Assembly (NCBI RefSeq): GCF_009601165.1 | Contig: NZ_WIRE01000001.1 | Span: 434,001 to 498,000 of the forward strand | Direction of reading: 5' to 3' | Source: Alcanivorax sediminis | GTDB lineage: Bacteria; Pseudomonadota; Gammaproteobacteria; Pseudomonadales; Alcanivoracaceae | Length of the DNA: 64,000 nucleotides | In this document: positions 46,654-55,818 of the stretch, one piece after another | Position numbering within the stretch: position 1 is the stretch's first letter | Layout of the letters: each line of letters begins with the position of its first letter | Notes under the pieces: generated by a model | What the model was told of the DNA's origin: nothing | The model's input: only the letters and a program-made list of their open reading frames with translations | Databases searched by the model: none | Made by a program: the position numbers and the translations under genes

Positions 46654-48249
46654 ATGAAAAAAAGGATTTTGTTGCTGCCCATCCTGATGTTGATGGGATT
46701 ATCCGGCACCACCGGCGCAGAAGAAGCCGCGGCCGAGAAAAAGCAACCCAACATCCTGGTGATCTGGGGCGATGACATCGGTTGGCAAAATGTCAGCGCC
46801 TACGGCATGGGCACCATGGGCTACACGACGCCAAACATCGACCGCATCGGCAAGGAAGGTATTCGCTTCACTGATCACTATGCCCAGCCTTCCTGCACCG
46901 CCGGGCGCGCCGCCTTTATTACCGGTCAGTACCCGATCCGCTCTGGCATGACCACCGTGGGCCAGCCTGGCGATTCCTTGGGTCTGCAGGCCAAGTCACC
47001 CTCGCTGGCAGCAGTACTCAAGGACGCCGGATATGCCACCGGCCAGTTTGGCAAGAATCACCTCGGCGACCGCAACGAGCACCTGCCCACCGTCCATGGC
47101 TTTGATGAGTTCTTTGGCAATCTCTATCACCTGAACACCCAGGAAGAGGCCGAGCAACGGGATTACCAGCGTTTCGCCAAGGCCTATTCCGGTGACCTGG
47201 AAAGCTATGAGAAAAAATTCGGTACCCGTGGCGTGCTGCACTGCTTTGCCACCGACAAAAAGGACGGCAGCAAGGATCCGCGCTTTGGCGTCATGGGCAA
47301 ACAGAAGTGTGAAGACACCGGCCCTCTTACCCAGGAGAGAATGAAAAATTTCGATGCCGCGGAAGTGATTCCCAAAGCGGAAGATTTCATGAAGCAGGCC
47401 AAGGACAACGACAAGCCGTTCTTCGTCTGGCTGAACACCAGCCGCATGCATCTCTATACCCGCCTTGATGACAAGTGGCGCTATGCTGCTGAAGAGTACA
47501 CCTCTGAAGCGGATTATCATGGCTCCGGCATGCTGCAGCACGACCACGATATCGGCATGGTGCTGCAATGGCTGAAAGATAATGGCCTGGATGAGAACAC
47601 CATCATTTGGTACTCCACCGACAATGGCCCCGAGCACAGCTCCTGGCCCCACGGCGCCACCACCCCGTTCCGCGGCGAGAAGATGACGACCTACGAAGGC
47701 GGTGTCCGGGTGCCGTCCATGCTGCGCTGGCCTCAAGCCATTCAGGAACCGAAGGTGCTCAATGGCATTCAATCCCACATGGACATGTTCACCAGCCTGG
47801 CGGCCGCCGCAGGCGTGGATGATGTGAAAGACCAGGTGATGAAGGCCAAGAAACAGCCCATTGATGGCGAGAACAACTTGCCCTACTGGCTGGGCGAAGC
47901 AGATCAGTCTGCTCGCAACCACATCTTTTACTACTACGAGTCCAAGCTGACCGCCGTGCGCATGGGACCATGGAAATTCCACTTCTCCACCAAGGAAGAC
48001 TATTACGCCAATGTGGTGGGCCGCACCGTACCGCTGGTCTTCAACCTGCGGATGGATCCCTTCGAGAGTTATGACAATTCTGACTCTTACGGCCACCTCA
48101 TGCAGAAAGTCTCGTGGCTGATTCAGCCCATGGGAGAACTGATGGGACAGCATCTGCAAAGCCTGGCCAAATACCCGCCGGTGCAAGGCGGCAAGAGTTT
48201 TGACATGTCCAACGTGGTCGAAGAGTTCATCAACAAGGGCAAGCAATAA
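46654..48249 (+). CDS. Type I sulfatase (arylsulfatase), tandem copy 1
   Basis: 531 residues from the ATG at 46654 with AGGAGAG. A signal peptide ([20 protein letters not shown]) sends it out of the cytoplasm. The active-site motif is [15 protein letters not shown] (C-x-A-x-R), in which Cys must be converted to formylglycine. The metal residues are in [11 protein letters not shown] and in YSTDNGPEH. It shares the whole layout with the next gene. Sulfate is released from a still-unknown ester. No formylglycine-generating enzyme is seen in the window. Confidence 0.93.
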   Translation: MKKRILLLPILMLMGLSGTTGAEEAAAEKKQPNILVIWGDDIGWQNVSAYGMGTMGYTTPNIDRIGKEGIRFTDHYAQPSCTAGRAAFITGQYPIRSGMTTVGQPGDSLGLQAKSPSLAAVLKDAGYATGQFGKNHLGDRNEHLPTVHGFDEFFGNLYHLNTQEEAEQRDYQRFAKAYSGDLESYEKKFGTRGVLHCFATDKKDGSKDPRFGVMGKQKCEDTGPLTQERMKNFDAAEVIPKAEDFMKQAKDNDKPFFVWLNTSRMHLYTRLDDKWRYAAEEYTSEADYHGSGMLQHDHDIGMVLQWLKDNGLDENTIIWYSTDNGPEHSSWPHGATTPFRGEKMTTYEGGVRVPSMLRWPQAIQEPKVLNGIQSHMDMFTSLAAAAGVDDVKDQVMKAKKQPIDGENNLPYWLGEADQSARNHIFYYYESKLTAVRMGPWKFHFSTKEDYYANVVGRTVPLVFNLRMDPFESYDNSDSYGHLMQKVSWLIQPMGELMGQHLQSLAKYPPVQGGKSFDMSNVVEEFINKGKQ

Positions 48250-48315
48250 GTCTAGCTGGCGGCTGGCACCTGCCAGTCCATCGTTTAATGCGCACTACCC
48301 GCAAGGAGCGTAACC

Positions 48316-49857
48316 ATGCTCAAACGAACCTTACTCCTTCCCCTTATGCTTCTGCTGGGGATAGCCAATACCGCCTGTGCAGAAACCACCGCCAGCGAAG
48401 AAAAGCGCCCCAACATCCTGGTGATCTGGGGTGATGATGTGGGCATGTGGAATATCAGCGCCTACCATCGCGGCATGATGGGCGGCACCACCCCCAACAT
48501 CGATCGCATCGCCAACGACGGCATGATCTTCATGGATCACTATGCCCAGGCCTCCTGCACTGCTGGCCGAGCAGCCTTCATCACCGGCCAGTACCCCATG
48601 CGTACCGGCCTGAGCACGGTGGGCCTGCCCGGCGCCGAGCAGGGCCTGCAGGCCAAGGATGTCACACTGGCACAGCTGCTCAAGGAAAAGGGATATGTCA
48701 CCGGCCAGTTCGGCAAGAACCATCTCGGCGACCGTGACGAGCATCTGCCCACCGCCCACGGCTTCGATGAATTCTTCGGCATTCTCTATCACCTCAATGC
48801 CGGCGAATACGCAGAGCAGGTTGATTACCCCAAGAACCCCGAAAAATACAACATGAAGCTGCGCGGCGTGACCCATTCCTGGGCTCAGGAAGATGGCAGC
48901 CAGAAGATTGAAGATCTTGGCCCCTTTGGTCGTGAGCGTCAGCGCACTCTGGATCAGGAAGTACTGGAACAGAGCCAGCGCTTCATCAAGGATGCAGTGG
49001 AGGCCGACAAGCCTTTCTTCGTGTGGCATAACACCACCCGCATGCATTACCGCACCAACCTGACCAAGGACTATGACGGCAAAAGCGGGTATGGCATTTA
49101 CGCCGACGGCATGATGGAAATGGACGATGATGTGGGCGCCCTGCTGGATCAGCTGGAAGAGCTGGGCGTGGCCGACAACACCATCATCATGTTCTCCACC
49201 GATAACGGTGCCGCATCCAACTCCTGGCCGGATGGAGGCAATCAGCCGTTCCACGGTGAGAAAGGTGTCGGTGGCTGGGAAGGTGGCTTCCGTGTGCCCA
49301 TGCTGGTGAAGTGGAAAGATCATATTCCTGCCGGCGTTTCCACCGGGGAATTCATGACCATGGAAGACTGGCTGCCGACCTTCATGTCCTGGGTCGGCGA
49401 ACCGGATCTGAAAGAAGCGCTGCTCAAGGGCAAGAAAGTGGGCGGCAAGAAGTACAAGGTCCATCTGGATGGTTACGACCAGAGCGACTTGCTGTTGAAC
49501 AAGGGCAAGACCAAGCGCAAGGAGTTCTACTATTTCACTGAGACCACCTTCCACGGTCTACGCTATGGCGACTGGAAACTGTTGTTCATCGATCAGGAAG
49601 AATGGTTCCGCGGCCAGCAGGTTCCGCTGACTTCACCCTTCATCATCAACCTCAAGCAGGACCCTTTCGAGCGCTTTATCCATTCCCGTGGCTATGATGA
49701 GTGGGCCGAAAACCGCAGCTGGATTCTTGGCCCCGCGGCAGCTCAGATCGGGCAGTTCGTGCAGTCCTTCAAGGACTTCCCGCCCACCCAGGAAAGCATG
49801 TCGGTTCAGGTCACTGACATTTCCAAAATGATCAGCGAGCAGTCCCACAGCCGTTAG
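48316..49857 (+). CDS. Type I sulfatase (arylsulfatase), tandem copy 2
   Basis: 513 residues; AAGGAG precedes the start. Signal peptide (MLKRTLLLPLMLLLGIANTA). Active-site motif [15 protein letters not shown] is identical to that of the first copy, as are VIWGDDVGMW and STDNGAASN. Sequence between is diverged, so the pair looks like an old tandem duplication with possibly different substrates. The spacing to copy 1 is 66 bp, suggesting one transcript. Confidence 0.93.
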   Translation: MLKRTLLLPLMLLLGIANTACAETTASEEKRPNILVIWGDDVGMWNISAYHRGMMGGTTPNIDRIANDGMIFMDHYAQASCTAGRAAFITGQYPMRTGLSTVGLPGAEQGLQAKDVTLAQLLKEKGYVTGQFGKNHLGDRDEHLPTAHGFDEFFGILYHLNAGEYAEQVDYPKNPEKYNMKLRGVTHSWAQEDGSQKIEDLGPFGRERQRTLDQEVLEQSQRFIKDAVEADKPFFVWHNTTRMHYRTNLTKDYDGKSGYGIYADGMMEMDDDVGALLDQLEELGVADNTIIMFSTDNGAASNSWPDGGNQPFHGEKGVGGWEGGFRVPMLVKWKDHIPAGVSTGEFMTMEDWLPTFMSWVGEPDLKEALLKGKKVGGKKYKVHLDGYDQSDLLLNKGKTKRKEFYYFTETTFHGLRYGDWKLLFIDQEEWFRGQQVPLTSPFIINLKQDPFERFIHSRGYDEWAENRSWILGPAAAQIGQFVQSFKDFPPTQESMSVQVTDISKMISEQSHSR

Positions 49858-49875
49858 CCTCTCTGCGGCCGCCAC

Positions 49876-49986
49876 AGGCTGCACGCAACATGCAACACGA
49901 AAAACCTTCGCGCCAGGCATCCCTGGCGCGAAGGCGCCTCTGAATAACGCCTTGCGTGCTCAGCGTGCAAGGAGTTATTCAGAGGC
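49876..49986. repeat. Strong tandem hairpins after the sulfatases
   Basis: Two stem-loops: CCTTCGCGCCAGG/CCTGGCGCGAAGG (49905-49933) and GCCTCTGAATAAC...GTTATTCAGAGGC (49936-49986). Upstream is ACGCAACATGCAACACG, an inverted relative of TGCATGTTGCGT at 52831-52842. The first stem could end the sulfatase transcript, although there is no T-run. Confidence 0.65.
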
Positions 49987-50007
49987 CCCCTAAGTCGAGA
50001 AGGCTTT

Positions 50008-50032
50008 CGCGGTGGAACCACCGCTCCCACAG
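50008..50032. repeat. REP-like palindrome, GTGGGAGCGGTGG type
   Basis: CGCGGTGGAACCACCGCTCC, the reverse of the REP-like repeat at 9880-9955. It lies in front of the multiheme cytochrome gene. Confidence 0.55.
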
Positions 50033-50123
50033 AACACATCCACACGCTCGACTGCCATTCCCCTTTCCCCGACAGGTCTGTAATACTGGTTTTCTGATTC
50101 GTCTTTCATTACCAGGTTCGTTC

Positions 50124-52442
50124 ATGTCCAAGCGCAAGGCGCAGCGCCACAAGAAGCAAACCAACAGCTCACCCAATGCAGAGCCAACAGATAACGGCAT
50201 GAAGGTGTCGCCCCTACAGAAAGGTCTGCTGCTGGTGGCACTGCTGGCGCTGGCAGGCGTCATCATGGTGTCAGTACTGCCCCGGGATTTTTTCGCTTCC
50301 GATAGCTCCACCACGTCAAACAAGCCTGCAACGACTCCGTCGGATAAACCCCTGCCGCCGCAAGCCAGCTTTACCGGCGCAGCCCATTGTGGCCAGTGTC
50401 ACCAAAACGAAGTGGAAGACTGGCAGGGCTCGCATCATGATCTGGCCATGCAACCGGTGAACAGCGAAACGGTGCTTGGCGATTTTTCCGATACCACCTT
50501 TACTGCCGACGGCGTGCGCAGCCAGTTCTTCCGCGATGGCAACGACTTCAAGGTGCGCACCGATGGCCCTGACGGCTCGTTGCAGACCTACACCCTGCGC
50601 TACACTTTCGGCGCCGATCCGCTTCAACAATATCTGGTGGAGTTTCCCGGCGGCCGACTGCAGGTACTGGGCATTGCCTGGGACAGTCGCGCAGCCGAAG
50701 AGGGCGGTCAGCGCTGGTTCCAGCTTTACCCGGATCAGGGCGTGAATCACGAGCACCGCCTGCACTGGACCCAGCGCTCACAGAACTGGAACTTCATGTG
50801 CGCCGAGTGCCACTCCACCCATCTTGAAAAAAACTACAACCCGGTAGATGACAGCTACGCCACTACCTGGTCCGATATCGATGTCACCTGCGAAGCCTGC
50901 CATGGCCCTGCCTCCAACCATTTGTTGTGGAGTGATCCACAGCAGCGAGCGCAGTACGATTTCGGTGACACCCTTGGACTCACCCATCTTTTTCAGGAAA
51001 GGGACGGCGTGAAATGGCAGCGCAGTGCCAACAACAAACCGGTGCGCAGCCACCCTCTCACCACTGAAACCGAGATCCAGGCCTGCGCCGCCTGCCACTC
51101 CCGTCGCTCGCAACCCTTCGAAGATGACCGTACCGGCCAACCGCTGATGGACAGCTTCCTGCCCGCTACTCTGGATGAGGGCCTCTATCATGCCGATGGC
51201 CAGGTGGACGATGAAGTGTTCGTCTACGGCTCCTTCGTGCAGAGCCTGATGTATGACAAGGGGGTTACCTGCAGCGACTGCCACAACCCACACAGCCTTG
51301 AACTCAAAGCTGACGGCAACAATCTGTGCCTGCAATGTCATGAACCTGTCTATGGCACACCGGAGCATCATTTCCATGAACAAAACGGGCAAGGCAGCCA
51401 GTGTGTGGACTGCCATATGCCAGCGAAAACCTTCATGCAGGTGGACGCCCGTCGCGATCACAGTTTCCAGATTCCGCGCCCGGATCTGAGCGAGGCATTG
51501 GCCACACCCAATGCCTGCAACCAGTGCCATACCGAGCAGGACGCCAGCTGGGCCAAAGATAAACTGCAGCAGTGGTACGGGCATCTGCCACAAGGACATC
51601 AACAGTTTGCCGGGATACTGCATGCCGCTCGCCAGGGTGAAGCATCCGTACGTGATCTCACCGGCCTTCTCGGCAACCCCGGCCAGCCGGATATTGCCCG
51701 CGCCACCGCCGCACGTCTGCTGGCACCGCAACTCACTGGTGAGGCAGTACAGGCCCTGGCGCGAGCACTCAACAATGACAACCCGCAGATTCGTCAGGCC
51801 GCCATCACCTCATTGCAGCCGCTGCCCCTCAATCAACGTTGGCCCCTGCTCAGCCCCTTGCTGAGCGATTCGCACAGGGTGGTGCGCATTACTGCAGCCG
51901 AAGCTCTGGCGGACGTGCCGGTCAATGAGGTGCCAGCTGCCCTGCAGCGCCCGCTGATGAATGCCTTCAATGAGTTCGAGCAGGCCCAGACACACAATGC
52001 CGACACCCCCGGCGCACAAGTGAAACTGGGCAACTTCCTGCTGGCACAGGGTTACCCCGACCGGGCTGAACAGGCTTATCAACAAGCATTGAAACTGGAT
52101 CCACACTGGACCGCTGCCTACGTCAACATGGCAGATCTTTACCGCAGCCATGGCAACGATGAGGCGGGTGAACAATTGCTTCAACAAGGCCTCAAGCTGC
52201 AACCGGTACAACCGGACCTGTTGTTCGCCTTGGGTCTATTGAAAGTCCGCCAGCAGCAATATCAGGCCGCCCTGCCATACCTGCACGACGCAGCCAAAGG
52301 GCAGCCACAGAACAGCCGCTACCAGTATGTCTATGCAGTGGCACTGGACAGTGTGGGGCAGCGAGACAAGGCTGTGGCGTGGCTGAAGCAGGCAAGAACC
52401 TCGCCGGAGATTGAGCAGTTGTTGGCGCAGTGGGAGGGATGA
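50124..52442 (+). CDS. Octaheme cytochrome c with HEAT and TPR repeats
   Basis: 772 residues from the ATG at 50124; longer upstream frames contain repeat DNA. A cytoplasmic Lys-rich end is followed by one membrane helix (LLLVALLALAGVIMVSVLP), so the bulk is anchored and faces the periplasm. Eight CXXCH sites: CGQCH, CAECH, CEACH, CAACH, CSDCH, CLQCH, CVDCH, CNQCH. Then HEAT-like repeats (~490-590) and C-terminal TPRs (~620-740). This resembles multiheme/TPR cytochromes of unknown redox role. The neighbouring sulfatases might be functionally linked, but this is not shown. Confidence 0.88.
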   Translation: MSKRKAQRHKKQTNSSPNAEPTDNGMKVSPLQKGLLLVALLALAGVIMVSVLPRDFFASDSSTTSNKPATTPSDKPLPPQASFTGAAHCGQCHQNEVEDWQGSHHDLAMQPVNSETVLGDFSDTTFTADGVRSQFFRDGNDFKVRTDGPDGSLQTYTLRYTFGADPLQQYLVEFPGGRLQVLGIAWDSRAAEEGGQRWFQLYPDQGVNHEHRLHWTQRSQNWNFMCAECHSTHLEKNYNPVDDSYATTWSDIDVTCEACHGPASNHLLWSDPQQRAQYDFGDTLGLTHLFQERDGVKWQRSANNKPVRSHPLTTETEIQACAACHSRRSQPFEDDRTGQPLMDSFLPATLDEGLYHADGQVDDEVFVYGSFVQSLMYDKGVTCSDCHNPHSLELKADGNNLCLQCHEPVYGTPEHHFHEQNGQGSQCVDCHMPAKTFMQVDARRDHSFQIPRPDLSEALATPNACNQCHTEQDASWAKDKLQQWYGHLPQGHQQFAGILHAARQGEASVRDLTGLLGNPGQPDIARATAARLLAPQLTGEAVQALARALNNDNPQIRQAAITSLQPLPLNQRWPLLSPLLSDSHRVVRITAAEALADVPVNEVPAALQRPLMNAFNEFEQAQTHNADTPGAQVKLGNFLLAQGYPDRAEQAYQQALKLDPHWTAAYVNMADLYRSHGNDEAGEQLLQQGLKLQPVQPDLLFALGLLKVRQQQYQAALPYLHDAAKGQPQNSRYQYVYAVALDSVGQRDKAVAWLKQARTSPEIEQLLAQWEG

Positions 52443-52496
52443 GCGAGCTACGAGCTATCAGAATTGTGTTTACCCGATAACTGCCATCACTGCGAA

Positions 52497-52744
52497 GCCG
52501 CTGTAGGAGCTCTCTGTGCTCGTCAGGGTCTGCCTGCAAGCGATCCGAGCTTTAGCGGGTTATAATAGTATCGAGTTTCGAGAAGAGAGTTTCGAAAGGC
52601 ATAAACCCCTAAACTCGTATCTGGCCGCCGTTTTTGGATTTTCGAAACTCGTTACTCGTCACTCGCTTCTGGAATCCTTACCTGGCCGGGGATCGGATCG
52701 CTTGCAGGCATACCCTGACGAGCACAGAGAGCTCCTACAGCGGC
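52497..52744. repeat. Composite palindromic repeat, most complete copy
   Basis: A ~250 bp nested inverted repeat. Outer arms GCCGCTGTAGGAGCTCTCTG at 52497 and CAGAGAGCTCCTACAGCGGC ending at 52744 are perfect complements, continuing inwards with CTCGTCAGGGT and REP-like CTGCAAGCGATCCGA. Inner arms are CGAGTTTCGAGAAGAGAG at ~52570 and TTTCGAAACTCGTTACTCG. The loop is ~45 bp. This can fold into a very long hairpin in single-stranded DNA or RNA. No gene is seen between 52443 and 52903. Confidence 0.75.
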
Positions 52745-52848
52745 ATCCTGGATCGCCGCATCCCCATCCGTTACGAATGCACCCGGCCTGTGCGCTTGTG
52801 AAATTTAAAGCCTGTTGCGTAAAGCGTGCTGCATGTTGCGTCTATTAG

Positions 52849-52895
52849 CGCCCACAAAAAACCCGGCGATTTGCCGGGTTTTTTTGTGGGCGCTA
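52849..52895. terminator. Bidirectional terminator of the aldehyde dehydrogenase gene
   Basis: GCGCCCACAAAAAACCCGGC, loop GATTT, GCCGGGTTTTTTTGTGGGCG. It is a near-perfect inverted repeat with T-runs in both directions, just past the gene end on the right. Confidence 0.9.
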
Positions 52896-52903
52896 AAAGA
52901 CAA

Positions 52904-54313
52904 TCACTTGATCATCTTCTTGATCATGTTCACCTTGTCCAGATACGGCGCGTAGCGCATCTTGATATCGAACAGGGTCGTCGCCTTGAGGATGCCGCGC
53001 TGATGGGAGAACACGTCGAACGAGCTCTTGCCGTGGTAAGCGCCCATGCCGCTCTCACCCACCCCGCCAAACGGCAGATTCGGGTTGGCCACGTGCATCA
53101 CCGTGTTGTTGATACAACCACCACCGAACTGGGTGTTGGCCAACACGAACTGCTCCACATCCTTGCTTTCGGTGAACAGATAAAGTGCTAATGGATGCTC
53201 CGGCAACTTCTTGATGTTGCCGATCAACTCTTCCATAGAGGAGTACGTCAGCATGGGCAGTACCGGACCGAAGATTTCTTCCTGCATGACGGCATCATCC
53301 ATGGTCACATCTTTGAGCAGGGTCGGGGCGATAAAACGCTGACGGGCATCGGTCTGACCACCCGCCAGCACCTTGCTCTTGTCGATCAGGCCAGCAACAC
53401 GTTCGAAATGACGGTCGTTGATCATGCGGCCCAGATCCGGGCTCTGCAGCGGGCTATCGCCGAACCATTCCTTCAGGGTCGCCACCAACTCTTTCTCGAA
53501 GGCTTCCTTGATGTCCTTGTGAACATGCAGGTGATCCGGCGCCACGCAGGTCTGACCCACGTTCATCATCTTGCCTGCCAGGGTCCGGCGCGCAGCGATC
53601 TTCAGGTTGGCATCCTTGTGGATGATGGTCGGACTCTTGCCGCCCAGTTCCAGTGTCACCTTGGTCAGATGCTTTGCTGCAGCCGCCATGACAATACGGC
53701 CCACACGCGGGCTACCGGTAAAAAAGATGTGATCGAAGCGCTGCCCCAGCAGGGCATTGGTCACTTCGGTACTGCCCTTGAAGGTCGCCACAAACTCATC
53801 GTTGAAGCATTCCTTCATCATCTTCTCGACCACATTCGCTACAGAGGGGTTCAGGGAAGACGGCTTGAGCACTGCCGTGTTACCGGCAGCAATGGCACCG
53901 ATCAGCGGTTGCACCAGCAGCAGGAAAGGATAGTTGTACGGCCCCATCAGCATGGTCACACCCTGAGGCACGGACTCAATGCGGCTACGACCCGGCTGTG
54001 CCCACAGAGTGGTCGCCACGCGTTTGGGTTTCATCCAGCTCTTGAGATGCTTGATGGTGTGCTTGAGATCCTCGTACGCGGTGCTGATTTCGATATAGGC
54101 TTCGAACTCCGGACGACCGATATCGGCTTTCAGTGCTTCCTGAATGTCAGTCTGGTACTTCACCAACGCACTTTTCAGCTTTTTCAGCTGCTGGATACGG
54201 AACTCATAGCTCCGGGTGGCACCGGATTCAAAATAACGGCGCTGTTTGGCGACCGCGTCTGCCGCCCAGTCCTGGGACTGATTGATGGTCTTGTCGTCGA
54301 GTACCGCACCCAT
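52904..54313 (-). CDS. Coniferyl aldehyde dehydrogenase-type ALDH
   Basis: 469 residues from the ATG at 54313, with AAGGAGG upstream. NAD(P)-ALDH features: GPYNYPFLLLVQPLIGAIAA, LELGGKSPTI (Glu), and GQTCVAPDHL with the catalytic Cys. The family includes CalB of Pseudomonas, which oxidises coniferyl aldehyde, and long-chain aldehyde dehydrogenases of alkane degraders. In this setting an alkane-derived or aromatic aldehyde is plausible. It is divergent from the amidohydrolase gene, with ~300 bp between. Confidence 0.9.
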   Translation of the reverse strand: MGAVLDDKTINQSQDWAADAVAKQRRYFESGATRSYEFRIQQLKKLKSALVKYQTDIQEALKADIGRPEFEAYIEISTAYEDLKHTIKHLKSWMKPKRVATTLWAQPGRSRIESVPQGVTMLMGPYNYPFLLLVQPLIGAIAAGNTAVLKPSSLNPSVANVVEKMMKECFNDEFVATFKGSTEVTNALLGQRFDHIFFTGSPRVGRIVMAAAAKHLTKVTLELGGKSPTIIHKDANLKIAARRTLAGKMMNVGQTCVAPDHLHVHKDIKEAFEKELVATLKEWFGDSPLQSPDLGRMINDRHFERVAGLIDKSKVLAGGQTDARQRFIAPTLLKDVTMDDAVMQEEIFGPVLPMLTYSSMEELIGNIKKLPEHPLALYLFTESKDVEQFVLANTQFGGGCINNTVMHVANPNLPFGGVGESGMGAYHGKSSFDVFSHQRGILKATTLFDIKMRYAPYLDKVNMIKKMIK

Positions 54314-54627
54314 GGTTTGCCTCCTTGATATGCCTGCAATCACTGCAATTGGAGACAGAGTGTTTCACGGGTATCAAAACCGCACCATGAGATTAGTTTC
54401 ATTCAACTGACCAAAAACACCACATGGATAAATGGCAGCGGCAGTAAAAGAAACATCACTGATCATGCTGTATATTTTTGGCACGAATAGATTCCAACCA
54501 ACGGTGTCTCCGCCATTCCGGAGTACACGGGGTCGGACTCATGGCAGGCGACACCCAATTCACTTAGTATCAGACAGACTCAGGCAGGTGGCTTCTACTC
54601 GTTCCCCGCTCAAACACGCATCAAGGC
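54314..54627. other. Divergent promoter region of ALDH and amidohydrolase genes
   Basis: 314 bp with no gene that I can support. Contains the start regions of two divergent genes. I do not see a strong -35/-10 pair or palindrome that I would commit to. Confidence 0.45.
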
Positions 54628-55800
54628 ATGATGAATATGGATATTCTCCCTCTTTCACGCGTTCTGAAAAGCCTTGGCAGACCCGTGCTGGCCGTGCCGC
54701 TGGCTGCCGCCCTGTTCAGTGGCTGCGCCACCACAAACTCCGCAGACACCCCGGACACCCGTAGCGCCAACCCGCGTACGCTGGCGTCCCTGGCCCTGCC
54801 CGTGGACCAGCAGGCATGCTACGACCGTGACAGGGAGCCCTTCACCCCACTGGTGGACGCGCACTTTCACCCGCGCCCCTTTGGCGGTGCCGCCATTCCC
54901 CCGCAAAAACTGCACGCCATGCTGGAGTCCCAGGGGGTCCGTTTCGTGAATTACTTTGGCATCGGCCAGATCCTGGAAATGGATTCCGGCTGTAGCTACT
55001 ACCTGGATTGTCCGGGCGTCACTGCCATGCCCAGCATCAAGAATGACTTCGTCAACGGCATGGAAACCGTGGCCTACCCCAGTGACAACCTGCACATCAC
55101 CCTGTCGATGACGTTCATGGACCTGGCGCACCCGGACAACATCGTTGAACTGATCGAGCTTTACGATCGCGAGTATCCCGGCATGTTCAGCTGGAGCGGC
55201 GAGCTGAATGTGATGAAGCAGGCACTGCTGAAGAACAACCATGAGCCCGCCACCCTGGAGAGCATCGACCAGTGGGCGCCGTTCATGGCGGTGCTGGAAG
55301 AGCGCGGCATCCCCGTGACACTGCATTCGGACCTGGGCAACGATGCCAACCCCACCCAGTTCCTGCCACTGATGAAACATGTGCTGGAGACCTACCCCGA
55401 CAACAAGATCGTCTGGGCACACATGGGACTGTCCAAGGAACTGAGCCACATGAACCCCAGACAACATGTGGCCATCATGAAGGAACTGCTGGACAGCTAT
55501 CCGCACCTGATGCTGGATATCTCCTGGGACGTGCTCTACAACGAATATCATCAGTGGGGCGATATTTATGTGCCGTTCCTCAATGAATACTCCACCCGCA
55601 TTCTCCCCGGCACGGACTTTGTCGCCGCTGGCTACAAGCCGGATGACCAGTACGCCAAAGAGCTGGACGTGACCAGCCGGGTGCTCAAGGTGCTGGATGA
55701 CCAGGCCTTCCAGAATATCGCCTTGGGCGATAACTTCTTCCGTTTGATGGAGCTGGATTATCACGCCCCTACTGTCTGCCCGGCAGGCATCAACCGCTGA
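54628..55800 (+). CDS. Lipoprotein amidohydrolase
   Basis: 390 residues; starts at 54628, 54631 and 54637 are all possible, and AAGG is best spaced to the last. The N-terminus is a lipoprotein signal (..PLAAALFSGCATT, lipobox LFSGC). The rest is a TIM-barrel amidohydrolase-related domain, with the metal motif VDAHFHPRPFG (HxH type), TLHSDLGND, VWAHMGLSK and a final LGDNFF Asp. The enzyme probably works in the periplasm on an unknown substrate. The following porin gene is 18 bp on, so uptake and hydrolysis may be linked. Confidence 0.82.
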   Translation: MMNMDILPLSRVLKSLGRPVLAVPLAAALFSGCATTNSADTPDTRSANPRTLASLALPVDQQACYDRDREPFTPLVDAHFHPRPFGGAAIPPQKLHAMLESQGVRFVNYFGIGQILEMDSGCSYYLDCPGVTAMPSIKNDFVNGMETVAYPSDNLHITLSMTFMDLAHPDNIVELIELYDREYPGMFSWSGELNVMKQALLKNNHEPATLESIDQWAPFMAVLEERGIPVTLHSDLGNDANPTQFLPLMKHVLETYPDNKIVWAHMGLSKELSHMNPRQHVAIMKELLDSYPHLMLDISWDVLYNEYHQWGDIYVPFLNEYSTRILPGTDFVAAGYKPDDQYAKELDVTSRVLKVLDDQAFQNIALGDNFFRLMELDYHAPTVCPAGINR

Positions 55801-55818
55801 TTAAGAAGGGACTCGGGA

